A stretch of DNA of 64,000 nucleotides from Rhodeus uyekii (GCA_037043235.1 JAWRVZ010000135.1:1475501-1539500), one strand, 5' to 3'; positions 46,954-59,787 are shown, numbered from the stretch's first letter. Numbers and translations: made by a program. The notes: generated by a model from the sequence alone, not told the origin.

Positions 46954-47252
46954 TCTCTCAGGGAACGGAGGTTACGATAGTAACCGGAGACGTTCTCTGA
47001 GCGCGTCTTTTTTGGATCAGTGCCAGATAGCGCGTGAAAACACGTGTGAATTTAGCGATTGATCACGTGACACATGAACACCGGTGTGATCGTACACATC
47101 AACGGGTGAAGGGTTTGTTATCTGAACTTCATATCTGCTGCTCTTGTTCAGTGCAAGAAAACCTACTCCCTGACAAAAAAAGCATGTTCCCCACGGTCAC
47201 GCGCGCCCCCCCTGGCATCGCTCGGGCGCGCCCCACTATTTGAGAACCACTG

Positions 47253-47510
47253 ATCTAATGTGACACAAACCATATCCCATTCTCCATCTCAGTCTGCCTT
47301 CTAAAAATCAGTATCCTTGGAAACGTCTTGAATAACTTAGAATGTTAGTGGAGTAAAACATATATTTAATCATTACAGGAAATTTCAAACCGTGTTTTTC
47401 AGACTGTCTTTGGTTCTCTGGAATTTTAAGGAAATACTCAGCAATGGTGTTGACTTATGAAGTCATAAAAGGTGTATCTTAAAGCATATTAAAAACACCA
47501 CAAAGATATA
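47253..47510. other. Unique non-coding DNA
   Basis: Between the hAT element and the Tc1-type element; nothing is recognised. Confidence 0.4.
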
Positions 47511-48677
47511 CACTCACCTAAAGGATTATTAGGAACATCATACTAATACTGTGTTTGACCCCCTTCCTCTTTCAGAACTGCCTTAATTCTACGTGCCATT
47601 GATTCAACAAGGTGCTGAAAGCATTCTTTAGAAAGGTTGGCGCATATTGATAGTTGATGGAGATTTGTGGGATACACATCCAGGGAATGAAGATCCCGTT
47701 CCACCACATCTCAAAGATGCTCTATTGGGTTGAGATCTGGTGACTGTGGGAGCCATTTTAGTACAGTGAACTCAATGTCGTGTTAAAGAAACCAATTTGA
47801 AATGATTCGAGCTTTGTGACATCAGAGGATGGGTACATAGTGGTCATAAAGGGATGGATATGGTCAGAAACAATGCTCAGGTAGGCCGTGGCATTTAAAC
47901 AATACCCAATTGGCACTAAGGGGCCTAAAGTGTGCCAAGAAAACAACCCCCACACAATTACACCACCACCACCAGCCTGCACAGTGGTAACAAGGCTTGA
48001 TAGATCCATGTTCTCTTTCTGGTTACGCCAAATTCTGACTCTACCATCTGAATGTCTCAACAGAAATCGAGACTCATCAGACCAGGCAACATCTTTCCAG
48101 TCTCAACTGTCCAATTTTGGTGAGCTTGTGCAAATTGTAGCCTCTTCTTCCTATTTGTACAGGAGATGAGTGGTACCCGGTGGGGTCTTCTGCTGTTGTA
48201 GCCCATCCGCCTCAAGGTTGTGCGTGTTGTGGCTTCACAAATGCTTTGCTGCACACCTTGGTTGTAACGAGGGGTTATTTCAGTCAAAGTTGCTCTTCTA
48301 TCAGCTTGAATCAGTCGGCCCATTCTCCTCTGACCTCTAGCATCAACAAGGCATTTTCACCCACAGGGCTGCCGCATACTGTGTATTCTTCCCTTTTCAC
48401 ACCATTCTTTGTAAATCCTAGAAATGGTTGTGCATGAAAATCCCAGTAACTGAGCAGATTGTGAAATACTCAGACCGGCCCGTCTGGCACCAACAACCAT
48501 GCCACGCTCAAAATTGCTTAAATCACCTTTCTTTCCTATTCTGACATTCAGTTTGGAGTTCAGGAGATTGTCTTGACCAGGACCAACCACTAAATGCATT
48601 TAAGCAACTGCCATGTGATTGGTTGATAAATTAATAAGAAATTGAACAGGTGTTCCTAATGATCCTTTAGGTGAGTG
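47511..48677 (-). mobile_element. Tc1/mariner-type transposon with intact ends
   Basis: A 1167-bp element flanked by TA on both sides. The terminal repeats cactcacctaaaggattatt and the inverse of aatgatcctttaggtgagtg match apart from one base. The minus strand holds a broken transposase. Length and TIR style fit fish Tc1-like elements. Confidence 0.9.
47570..48599 (-). pseudogene. Tc1-like transposase, frameshifted
   Basis: Tc1 transposases cut and paste the element at TA sites. The N-terminal paired-like domain is in one frame (48599-48357: SISQSAQLLGFSCTTISRIY). After a shift the second helix-turn-helix follows (48323-48057: TLRRMGYNSRRPHRVPLIS). After another shift near 48085 come SDESRFLLRHSDGRVRIWR with the first catalytic Asp, and GGGGVIVWGLFSW. 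The C-terminal segment, with LNPIEHLW-like context, is in yet another frame near 47700. At least three frame changes make it inactive. Confidence 0.85.
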
Positions 48678-48689
48678 TATTAACAACAT

Positions 48690-49190
48690 TAACAACGTGA
48701 TTTTCACCGCAGGGTTTAAGGATATTGTGGTCAGCAGTATCAAATGTAGTACTAAGATATACTAATACCACCTATAATAATCAGTATTTACTGCAGATGA
48801 ATATCACTTAATATTTTAATCAGTACTGTCTCTGTGCTATATGTTCTGACATCTGATTGGAAGTATAGTTACTTTAAGTCAGATTTAAGAATATCTGTAG
48901 TTGTGGTTCAAAAAGTTACTTGAACTGTTCATTTTTGAGGGTAGGGCCTAACAACTTCACTTTTCAATGACCTTGGAAAAATGCCAGAAAGAAGTGCAGC
49001 TTTTACTATCTAATAGATCAGATTCCAGACAACTAAACACAATTTAAAGAAGGTTGTGGGCAGTGTCATGAGAGCAGGTGGATGCATTAAAGTACTGCAA
49101 TGTTTCTTGCAGTTTGGCTGTCAGTTTACTCAAATTTAGCTTTATAGTGAGTACTCTCTTATGCTGCTGCATGTGGTAACAAATTTGATC
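48690..49190 (-). pseudogene. LINE-like RT fragment within repeat sequence
   Basis: On the minus strand near 48780-48720 the translation LVYLSTTFDTADHNIL resembles the LDLSAAFDTVDHxIL motif of L2/CR1/Rex-type LINE reverse transcriptases. The rest of the segment matches no RT clearly by eye. In related cyprinid DNA as I know it, this sequence accompanies family B. Assignment rests on the one motif. Confidence 0.4.
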
Positions 49191-49192
49191 AA

Positions 49193-50110
49193 GTCAAGTC
49201 AAGTCACCTTCCTTTATATAGCGCTTTTTAAAATACATATTGTTTTTCAAAGCAAATAGGAAAATAATGCAATGAAGATTGTTTTTGTCTGTACAGCAGC
49301 TCTGTAAGAAAGTCATTTACCAGCTTAAGTAAGTTTTGATTGATTCATTTTTGTTGTAGAATCATTAATTATTAACTTAGGGGTCACGTACATGACACCG
49401 AAAACAGAAAACACATTCCGGACACCCACCCACACGATTACTGTGCCCCGCCGGCCCAAAAACACAAACCTCGAAAAAGATTTCAAAGTGCAAGCCCCCG
49501 AAACGACAACACCACCATCCCTGTGCCAAACCCCAAGACGGGAATCATGTGCCAAGTCTATAGGCATCTGCGTTTGAATGCGTATGTTATAAAACTATAT
49601 GTTGTATTGATGAGGCCTTCGCAGGGAATAGTTTAGCTGACACTGTATCTGCAGAAACTTCAGGGATGTGTTGTGGTTGTGTCCAGGTCCATGTGCTTCA
49701 CTGATCTGGATAGTAGCCGGATCCGACTGTCTGCGGTAAACCTTTGGATAAATAGAGAGACTAATGTCAACATATATGCCATTCTTCTTATGATGTTATA
49801 AGAACATCAGGTGTTATGGGAAGTGTTCCTGGTTCCGGCTGACCTAATTTAGAAATTGATAATGTGTTATGTGTATGCAAGGTTAAATTTTGATATTCGA
49901 GGTATTATTAACTGGCCAGAATTTTGAGATCACAATAGACGTGAAGGACTATAATGTGTTAAGAGCTTGCACAAGTACCAGGGAGCTAAACCATTTAGTA
50001 ATTTGTAGGTAATCAGCAGGATTTAAAAATGTATACGATGTTTAATAGGGAGTCAATGCAGTGTTGACAGAACCAGGCTAATATGGTTATAATCAATGAA
50101 AAAGGATGAA
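49193..50110 (+). repeat. Dispersed repeat family B, copy 2
   Basis: The first part (49193-49380, aagtcaagtcaagtcacctt, tatatagcgctttttaaaat) and later part (49615-50110, gtatctgcagaaacttcagg, ttcctggttccggctgacct, gggagtcaatgcagtgttga) follow copy 1 in order. They are separated by a C-rich segment absent from copy 1. Confidence 0.72.
49380..49565. other. C/A-rich insertion in repeat B
   Basis: About 180 bp with strong A+C bias on the plus strand, unlike its surroundings. Frames on both strands are open (for example 49392-49577 plus) but match nothing I know. It has no terminal repeats. Confidence 0.45.
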
Positions 50111-50915
50111 AACTCATTGCATGTCTGGTTATAAAGCAGTCCACTGGGTATCTGGTTAGAGGGGTTAGTTATCCTGTCAACATTAATAAACAGCCTATGT
50201 GTTGATGATATTCATGTTGATAATGTCTGAAAAAGCACCTGTTTTGTGGTAAGAATAGATTTGAAGCTTTGTTTTCTGTCACATATGACTTTTCTTCATT
50301 TTCTTTTGATGTATTGCACAACTGTAATGTTTCTTCATGGTATGCCTGACAGTGATTTTCCTGATCTTCACAAATGCAATTTTAACAATTGTTGCATAGA
50401 GTTAGTCAACAAAGAGAACATCACCAGAGTGTGCATATGTGTTTAATCTCACAGATATAATATAGATTTTATAAAATCAATGTTGGTGTTCTCATTTATA
50501 TACTGCTTTTTTCCTGTGGAATATCTGGTTTCTGTTTTAAACACTGACATATCAAAGAAAACACAGAAGTGGTCAGACGGTTCTAAAACCATTATAACAG
50601 TGTTTGGCTGAAAAAATATTAGTTTAAAAAGCCACAATGAAGAGGAAGTGAAATATATTTCTCCCATATTTGATATACATACAAGTATAATGGATTAGGG
50701 CAGGGACTTGGCTCTATCCATCGGTTGTTGAATGGATTTTTTAGATGAGGTCATTGCACTCAAAAATAAGATGACAGAAGGCAGATGAAGGTGAGCTTGA
50801 GCAGGTTTAAGTGGACTAAATCACTAGAGAAGTCTTGCATCCGTCACCAGAAAGAAGACCATCCAGTGATCCAGTTATTGATTTCCAGTTATGACATTAC
50901 GAGGTCAAAGAAAAA
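50111..50915. other. Unique non-coding DNA
   Basis: No recognised feature. Confidence 0.4.
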
Positions 50916-50919
50916 AAAG

Positions 50920-51045
50920 CCAGTAGCCTCATGGGTAGCTGATGTAATTTGTGCTTCTGGCGGTCTGGGTTAGAGCCCTGGCTTGTGACTCTTTTCCAGA
51001 ACCCATCCTCCTCTTTCACCCACTTCTCTTCATATAGCATGCATT
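50920..51045 (+). repeat. tRNA-derived SINE fragment
   Basis: A tRNA-like head (cctcatgggtagctgatg as an A-box region, gggttagagccc as a B-box at 50968-50979) is followed by a pyrimidine-rich body (ccatcctcctctttcaccca). I recognise the style from cyprinid SINEs. The tail is unclear. Confidence 0.6.
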
Positions 51046-51669
51046 TAAAAAATAGAGAGGATTTTTTTTTTTTTTTCATGCCAACTTTCATAAGTGAACA
51101 GACATTTAAAATTATTAATTTTACAGTATTTGTTTTCAGCACCACATCAATGTTGCATTGAAATCTAATAAACAGCAGATTAGATTCATTTTCCCAATGA
51201 TTTGAACAATTTCTAATTTGTCTTTTACTTATCAGAACAGAAATAGAAAGAACATTGGGTTCCCACTTGCACTGGGAACTTTTGTAAATGTTGCTGTGAA
51301 TATAACAGATTGGAGTGAGCTGTTATCTCTAGGACTCACAGGACTCGTTGTTTTTACATCTGTCGGAATAGATGAAGGGTGGTTTTGAGCTTGTCGCTCA
51401 CAGCAAAATGTTGTAAAATTGTTTACTGTTCTTACCCATTTGGCAATTGTTTTTTTTCTTTATTTTAAGCATAAATGTAGTAATGCAGTTCATAACTTTC
51501 AATTAGATTTTAAGAATGAAACTATCCATTCTATATTATTTATTTGGCAACAGAAATTTTGTCTTTTATCACGGTTTATGCAAATTTACGTCAGGAATGT
51601 TCTGCCATTTGAAAAGCAGCACACAATGAGTTTATAAGTGTGTCCTTAACTGCTGCTCATGGACACAAT

Positions 51670-51711
<42 letters not shown>

Positions 51712-51936
51712 TTCAAAAAATACTTCTAGAGCTCTTTTTAACTCTATGGAATGTTCTGCAAAATCTTTCTACACATTGAAAGTGTCATGGCAACAAGAGG
51801 ACTGCAATACGGTGGTTCAAGGACTCCTCTTGTTCCTGTAACATTTTAATTATGTTGCTGATGCCTGCTTTGGAGATGTTTTGCGGGCTGTACTGACTCA
51901 AGCCTGTAAGAGTTTTACCCTCTAACCATTCTGATC

Positions 51937-51981
<45 letters not shown>

Positions 51982-52448
51982 CAGATAGATTAGGATTAAT
52001 TGATGTAAATTCCCTCCTGAAAGCAGCTAAGACGAATAAAAGAATCCATTTTAGACAGAAGTAGTTAAAGACAATTGGGCAGAAAGGAGAAATGAGGGAG
52101 GGGCAATCCTAAGCTTGTTAAAATTTAGTTCTAAATTAAAGGGATACTTTGCCCAAGAATGATAATTGCATTACTTACTTGACCTCATATTGTTTAAAAC
52201 TTTTATTCAAAAAAGCTATGTGTGTGAGGATCATTTTGAGTTTTTGACCATCAGAAAGAGGACAAACTGCTAAGACTTTTTGGCTTTCACTTTGTGAAAT
52301 CTTGGTATAAAGTTTTCACTTTGATACCCTTCTAAAGGGATGTTTGTTTTTAGAGTTAGTTAGAATTAGGTTAGGCTTAGGCATTTAGTTTTGATGGTTA
52401 AGGTAAAGGGCTAGGGATTGCATTTTTTTCATTATAGTTGTGTGTGCG
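51046..52448. other. Unique DNA with two CT microsatellites
   Basis: (CT)n runs lie at 51670-51708 and 51935-51976. No gene is recognised. Confidence 0.5.
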
Positions 52449-52590
52449 CAGAGGTGGACAAAGTGCACAACTCCGTTACTTGTCATCTGTCATCTTACCA
52501 ACTGATCAGTGTTCAAAAAATGCTGGGAAATCATTTAATTTCATGACACGTGACCCTAAAAGAGTGATTACTGATTTGGCTGTGTCCCCT

Positions 52591-52628
<38 letters not shown>

Positions 52629-52860
52629 ATCATGTTTTAGAGAAGAAAAAAAATATATAATCTACTGATTTTCAAATGCTATATGGAAACTACTCGACTT
52701 CTACTTGAGGACCTTGATAGAAATGGAGTGAAAAGAGAAATATTTGTCTTTCAATTTAAAGTCACAAGTTTCCAGGAAAAATTGTATTCAAGTAAAATAC
52801 AAATACTGTACTTAAGTATAGTACTCAAGTAAATGTACTTTGTTACTGTCCACTTCTCTG
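52449..52860. mobile_element. hAT-type MITE inserted in DIRS-C remnant
   Basis: The left end cagaggtggac and the inverse of the right end gtccacttctctg match a fish MITE family with tgtacttaagta and gtactcaagtaa motifs near one end. The flanking 8 bp are tgtgtgcg and tgtgtgaa (6 of 8). A 35-bp poly-A tract (52593-52627) lies inside. No transposase is encoded. Confidence 0.7.
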
Positions 52861-52869
52861 TGTGTGAAT

Positions 52870-53330
52870 AACGCTGCCAGGATACGTGCCCAAGGTTACC
52901 ACCCCTCCTTTCAGGGATCTGGAGGAGGAGACCCAGCTCTTGGTCTGATCTGTCTCGTCCTTGCTTTGTACGTGGACCGAACGCAGAACTTCAGGATGTA
53001 AGACCAGCTCTTTGTCTGTTATGGAGGACAGTAGAAGGGAACAGTTGTCTCCAAGCTGAGTTTAGCCCACAGGATAAGTGGAAGCCATTGTTTTGGCATT
53101 CAAAGACAAGCAGCGCCCCATGAGGTGAGAGTGAGACACTCTACCAGAAGTGTCACTTACTCCTGGGTGCTGGCGAACAGTGGCTCACTGGCGCACGATG
53201 CCTCACTGGCAGACATCTGTAGAGCTGCTGGCTGGGCGACATCTAACACATATGCCAGGTTTTATAACCTTCTTGTAAAGCCAGTATCCTCCCATTTACT
53301 TGCCACCAGTAACCAGAAGCGCATGGACCC
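52870..53330 (+). pseudogene. DIRS-C tyrosine recombinase fragment
   Basis: Decayed C-terminal half of a third DIRS-type recombinase. It begins with LPGYVPKV-like residues after the hAT MITE and passes through a QLFVCYGG-like stretch in another frame. It ends with HSTRSVTYSWVLA (catalytic His and Arg), ADICRAAGWATSNTYARFYN (catalytic Tyr) and a short tail. Stops and frame changes occur before 53125. Of the matching elements here it is closer in style to DIRS-A and B than to any other integrase. No ITR or ICR is seen. Confidence 0.8.
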
Positions 53331-54468
53331 CACTCTGTGTGCCGCTTGCCACACCACTCCTCTATGGACTGGATGCTTGCGCTTATTTCGCTCCTCAGAT
53401 GAGTTCCTCCTGTATTAGCAGCAGTAAGACTTGGTGGAGACATCAGACGCCAGGCCTTGTACCCCAAGGTATATCCACTGGTTTCTATCTTATACTACCA
53501 TTCTATACTAGGTGCCCATATGTAGATCCCATATGTGTATTCGGTACGGTTCCCCTCTCAGTGAGCCCATGTCTTTCCTTGACAGAAATCTGCAGTTTCT
53601 GCATAGTATTAATACCCCTACAAGGCTGTATCAGAGACCTTCCATATGTTTAACTGTCCAGATGGCAAGTCCATATGTGTAGATTCCCCTGAATCTACAC
53701 AGAGCAGAGGGCAAAGTTTCACTCAAAGATGACTTGGATCTCAAGCAAGATCCCAATTTAGTAACCTAGACATTCTAAGTACACCAGACACCACAAACAC
53801 AGAAAAGAAAAAACAGAAAGGACAGTTACAAATTCTGAATCACACTAAGACTGGACAATGTATGTTTTTCTAAAAAGCGCTAGTATTTGGCTCATTAAAA
53901 TGTTTTGCTGTGTCATGTGGACTTTTACTGGATTCTCAAGAAATTTCAGTTTAAAAAGTTTGTTTATAACAAATTAAGTTAATTATTGGTCATTTAAATG
54001 TCATTCCAAAAAAACTGCAACAGATAAAACTGAAACATTCTATATGTGATTGGAAGGTCTGGTGAATGTCCATTTGCAATTGGTGTGTTAAGAATTCTTT
54101 ACAATATCACACAACGGACTAGATGTCAGTTGTTACAGAAGAATCAGCTCATGGTTTCCTGCGGCCTTTGTAAAAGTCCAAGGACAAAATCCCTACTGCA
54201 TTAAAACCACCAATATTGGACACCTAGCACAACAATAGAGCTGGCGCTTCTGCACATCTTCCTGAAAAACTGTTTTATGCCATTTCTCAGGCAGATTACC
54301 TGGGGATTAATCTCCCATTCCAGACACACAGTGGGAATGCTAATGTCAGTGTCAGTTGGAATACATTTGTGTCCATAATGCTGATGGTGCATCACTTACA
54401 GAAGCGAATGTCACAGGCTTTGGTGTTAGTTCTGGTCTTTGTGTAATCTGCCTGGCCTTGTGGGTTTG

Positions 54469-54517
<49 letters not shown>

Positions 54518-55440
54518 CAAAATCAGAATTGGACTTGAGAAACATTGTGTCCATGAGCAGCAGTTCAGGACACACTAGAGGTCTATAGGAAAAAGTCTAT
54601 CTATAATTTCAGGGGTTTTTCACAGTCCTCTTGAAATGAAAAAAAGAGTAATGCATATCATTAAATCTCTCAAAAAGTGGATGGGATGTCTTGTGGAAAG
54701 AACAATAAAATCAGTATCTGTCATCTTGTTTTGCTTCTGACGAAACACAATAAATGCTTTTGATCCTGGATTATAACCCATCCATCCTTTTCTGTGAACT
54801 ACTAAAACAGTTACTTATATACATAGTTTCTGTCTGTAATTGCCTAAATTATCTCAGCACATCCACAACTGTCTGAGCCTCACCTGCCAAAAAAAACAAA
54901 ACCTTCCCAATTCTGACCTTCAGCTTCCGTGCCAGGTGCTGAGACATCATTTTCCCTCCACTCAAGCTGCAAACGAGAAGCTCATTATCAGAGGGACATA
55001 GTAATTAAAGGCCTGATAAGTGCCTGGACAGTCCTAACATCAACACTTGCAAATCTGTGACTGAAACCCAGATGGAGAGATCTGATTGGATATATCCGTT
55101 ATCAGTGGTGGGTTTGATCCTTGTCTGAGCTTCTGAGAAGCCTAAATACCTCTGTCCACATTAATCACTCCCACCAGAAGCTGAAATCACAGATTAGATG
55201 CTTTTAGAGGAGATTCTGCTAATCACTAACAACAAAACACACATCAACACAGCCTGTGTGCTTTAAGCCTTCCTGTGGCTAATGAATCACTGCTTTAAAG
55301 TCAAGCAAATAAATCATTTATTTGCTAAATTAAATGGTGTAGGAAATTTTAAAGCACTATTCAGATACTATTAGTTTTCCATGTGCTGTTCCAGTTGCAG
55401 TTATTAACAGCAGATGTCTGTGATTTCAAGTAGTCAAATG
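53331..55440. other. DIRS-C 3' flank and unique DNA
   Basis: 53331-53770 may be the 3' region of the DIRS-C remnant; no landmark confirms it. The rest is unique AT-rich DNA with an (AG)n run at 54472-54515. Confidence 0.4.
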
Positions 55441-55556
55441 GGATTTTTCCAATCGTTAGAATGATTTAAGTAGGATCATGTGACATTGAAGACTGCTGCA
55501 AATTTAGGTATGCAATCACAGGAATATATTACATTTTAAAATATGTTTGTAATGTG
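55441..55556 (-). repeat. R1 family, antisense fragment
   Basis: The phrases ggatcatgtgacattgaaga and cacaggaatatattacattt are the inverse of the R1 centre. Confidence 0.6.
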
Positions 55557-56595
55557 TAGGTCCTGTTGATGAAGAGAAAGATGGAGAAGGTTCAATACAA
55601 AGTATTTATTTATAAAACAAACTCCTATAATCCAATTACAAAGACAAAGACATAAACAATACAAGTTAGTACAAGGAGGAACTCAAATACACAGTGATGA
55701 TGAGACAATGGCATTCAGCTGTACTGATTAATGTGTGTCTGTAACGCGGGTGGTGTGTAGTTGACCATGAAAACATAGAAGGCAGGGATCAACATAAAAT
55801 TAAATTTATTAAACAAAAACAGAAAACACTTTAAATAGAAAAAAAGGCACACTTGTGCATAAACAAATAAAAACTCAGAATACCATGAACACAACACAAT
55901 ACAACATAACGACATAGAACCGTCACAAAGTCAACATGTCAGTCCAAAAGAAAGAGAGGGATTCAATAGCAAAAACACAGTGAACAAAAATGTGGAAAAA
56001 GTCTGTAGAGTGGCTGGTCAGGATGGCGCAGGGACTCAATGGGCAGAAGTGACGTGTGCTGCGTGGTGGAATAATCCCAGTGAAGACACGGTAAAACCAG
56101 GACACGACAATGCCGAGAACAGACGGGAACTTGGACAAGAACAGACAGGAACAACGATCTGACAACAGAAGGTGGTTAGGAATGGCTGAAATAGGCAGAG
56201 GTGATGAGTAGCAGGTGGAGATGATGAGGTAATGAGCATATGATCAGTGACCACGCCCACCACATTCACCTCACACTCACACACATGCAGATAGAGGAGT
56301 CAATGAATTAGTGAACCGTGACACAACATCCAACAAAGACCTGGGAACACAAGAGGGTTTTATACAAGAAGAGTTAGGAAACACCTGACAAGACTAACAA
56401 GGGCAGTGATGAACATAACAGGTGAAGGAAGGGCACGGAAGATACACAGAAGGGACCCGGAAGTGAAACAAATTGACTGACAGACAGTGGCAAATGACAC
56501 ACCAGACAGGAAGTGACAAAGGACATGGCAAACAAGAATCAACAAAGGACACAGCAGACAGGATGAAGGGTAACAGTGTCCTTTGACAAATAAAG
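55557..56595 (-). mobile_element. Older repeat surrounding a younger LTR
   Basis: The flanks 55557-55739 and 56324-56595 look like one old antisense LTR-type repeat (a tttatttataaaac poly-A signal region on the left, a purine-rich caggaagtgacaaaggac body on the right). It is split by the LTR at 55740. Boundaries are guesses. Confidence 0.35.
55740..56323 (-). mobile_element. Solo LTR, family of 36914-37357
   Basis: A 584-bp TG...CA unit (tgtaacgcgg to gaaccgtgaca). On the minus strand the start TGTCACGGTTCA and aattcattg match the LTR at 36914-37357, and an AATAAA lies near the 3' end. The flanks gtgtc and caaca do not match, so it may derive from recombination between different copies. Confidence 0.7.
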
Positions 56596-57535
<940 letters not shown>

Positions 57536-58275
57536 AAATGTCTCGCTTTAATTTATATTGCGCTTTTTACAATGCAGAATATTTCAAAGCAGTTTTACAG
57601 TGGTAAATCAAAGCGAATTGCATGTTTAGTGTAAAGACTGTTCCAGAGTTTAGGTGCTAAATAGTAAAAAGGTCTACCACCAGCAAAAAAAAAAAAAAAA
57701 TTCTATTCTAGGTATTACCAATTGTTGTTTTTTAAGGAATACACACACAAAAAAAAGTTGCACAATACAATTAAACTTAATAAATATACAAATAAACCTT
57801 CCCAAGGAACAAAACTTCTGAATGACACAGATGGTGTAGGAATCTTTATTGACCACCAGATGGCAGAGAAGAGCACTGTGTCAAAAACTTCGAAGCACCA
57901 ACACGGTTTCATGTAAAAGCTTCACTGCTTCAGAAGCTTCGTGGTCTCCTTGTCGTTCATGTTCCCTGATTCATGCCGTGTTCCCTGCCATGTTTCCTGG
58001 TTTATTTTATGTAGTAGTTTTGGATCTTGTTTATGTTATGTTTATCCCCCTCGTGAATTCTGTTCTTTTGTGTGTTAATGTTTATTTTGTTATTCCCACT
58101 TTTCCTGCATTTGAGTCCTCCCCGTTCTATGAATCATGACACAATATAATATAGAGAATGCAGAGTTGACAGAATAGGGTTATATGGTCATACTTCTTGG
58201 TTCTGGTAAGAACTCTAGCGGCTGCATTTTGGATTAGCTGGAGTTTGTTTATTAAACATGTAAGACAACACCCTG
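57536..58275 (+). repeat. Dispersed repeat family B, copy 3, interrupted
   Basis: The left part (57536-57700: ttatattgcgctttttacaa, caaagcagttttacagtggt) and right part (58142-58275: gcagagttgacagaataggg, ctctagcggctgcattttgg) belong to family B. Between them lie a CTCF-like site region and an LTR-like unit (57952-58141, tgtcgttcatg to tgaatcatgaca) that lacks a visible duplication. Confidence 0.6.
57853..57866 (+). promoter_or_regulatory. CTCF-like motif
   Basis: ccaccagatggcag, preceded by tga, fits the CTCF core pattern CCACNAG(A/G)(G/T)GGC closely. It lies in a short repeat-like insertion, so it may be transposon-borne. Confidence 0.45.
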
Positions 58276-58657
58276 TTACGTTTCTGTCCTGTCATCTGTT
58301 GACTTCATGGTATCCAACATGTGCTTCCTCAATCTTGGTCCATTCTTGTTGATTGTATGTTGAGTGTTTTTCCCTGCTCTACGTTTTTAAATAAAGCAAC
58401 ATGTTCCCCTTCGTGCATTTTTACCATGTGTTAGGTTTAAGCAAAGCTCAGCTGAAGAAAGAGAAGTGTGTTCGATCGAAGAATGGAAGCATCATATGAC
58501 AAAGAAAAACTGACTGGGTTAAGTGTAACAAGTGTAACCCTTCTCTTAAGGGTAGGTATACATTAGATTTGGACACTCCACCTATGGCCCAATTGAAATT
58601 ACTGAACACACACAAATCAGTTATAGTTTTTTATGAACTGTATTGAACTGCTTTGAT

Positions 58658-58692
<35 letters not shown>

Positions 58693-59270
58693 GTTTCATT
58701 CAACACAATTAATACACACAAAAAAAGAAAGAAAAGGAAATACAATTAGTGTGGTGCACAATCAGTATATGTGTTTCATTTTTTTTCTTCAGTTTTCTCA
58801 GTCCAGTCTGTAACCAGTCCTTCAGTAAAAGTTCCTTTTACTCAGAATCAATTGTCTCAATTGTCTCTCAGAGTTTGCAACAAAAAACAAAATGATTGTC
58901 TATAAATCCCAATCCGGAGTTCAGGAGTAGGCATGGAAAGAAGAAAAGAAAAATATTTGTGTATCCAAACGGGTGTACTCAAAAGTGCACTGAAGGCCTA
59001 CAGTGGCATCATCAGAAGATGATCTCTTTAAATCCAGGAATCAAGGGTGGGTTGCTCGCCACCTTTCTTCCGGAAGAATTCAGTAACATACAAAAAAAAC
59101 CCTGTCCTGCAATGAAACAAGCACATTAATATCATGTTAATCAATCTTTACTAATAGCAATACAGTGTGGACCTTAATGTACACAACAAATGGTTTGCAC
59201 ATAATACATTCATATTCAATTTTTGAACTCAACACACATACATATTTTGACATGGTTCACAGAGTAATTT
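58276..59270. other. Unique or old repeat DNA
   Basis: 58276-58430 ends like an LTR (ttttaaataaagcaacatgt). An (AAC)n run lies at 58658-58692. No gene is recognised. Confidence 0.4.
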
Positions 59271-59272
59271 TG

Positions 59273-59555
59273 TTGTCAACAATGTGACTTTACACTAATA
59301 ATAAACTTTAAAGCAAACACCTGTTCTCGTGCGCTCACAACAAGGACGAACACACGAGTCATGAATGCCTGAATCCCGACACAAAACCGATACAGAACCA
59401 GACCAAAGTATCGTGACCGGACATCATAACTTGCACAAAAGACGTCACACAGACAAGAGTGTACGCAAGCACACATAACTCAAGACATTACGGTATTGTC
59501 AGAGCTCTGCCACAAAACCAAGATATTACCAGACCAAATGCGGCAGAACCCTGAC
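59273..59555 (-). mobile_element. LTR-like unit
   Basis: Runs tgtcaacaatg to accctgaca, a TG...CA unit with an AATAAA-like context on the plus strand and LTR-like texture. The flanking bases do not match, so the call is weak. Confidence 0.4.
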
Positions 59556-59787
59556 AGTGGAAGGTCCTCTGGTAATTTGATTATAAGGAAGAGGTTTTTG
59601 CAGATCAGTGGGGTGCACTTCAAGAACGGTTAACTGAGATCTCACTGAGAGTAAGGGTTGGAAGGAGAGTGTAACAACTTTCAATGTTCAGGGAGGAAGG
59701 AGGCGGAAACCGGCAGACGTTCAACAGACTTTAATGTGCAAAATAAAACATAAATACAAAATAAACAATATAGCTGCAAGACGGGGT

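Larger units (their letters stand above)
41473..46991 (+). mobile_element. DIRS retrotransposon B (5.5 kb, plus strand)
   Basis: It has the same plan as DIRS-A in the opposite orientation: ITR/promoter, Gag-like ORF, RT, RNase H plus methyltransferase-like region, tyrosine recombinase, ICR, ITR. There is no target duplication. GTT is present at the left end (41473-41475) and directly after the right end (46992-46994), so the empty site would read tcaagttctctg. The Gag-like and recombinase frames are open, while the polymerase has frameshifts. The protein sequences are well diverged from DIRS-A, so these are two lineages and not copies of each other. Confidence 0.95.
41188..47252. mobile_element. 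Non-autonomous hAT element split by DIRS-B
   Basis: The left end cagtgcttctcaat (41188) and the inverse of the right end ttgagaaccactg (47252) match the ends of a widespread fish hAT family. The flanking 8-bp duplication is atcttatg versus atctaatg (7 of 8). Without DIRS-B the element is about 545 bp and encodes no transposase. The left arm carries gtttccatggcaac (41283-41296), an RFX X-box-like site. Confidence 0.82.

Noticed and set aside
55740..56323. Clean solo LTR with target duplication
   Set aside because: The LTR is clear, but the flanks gtgtc and caaca do not match, so I make no claim of a duplication.
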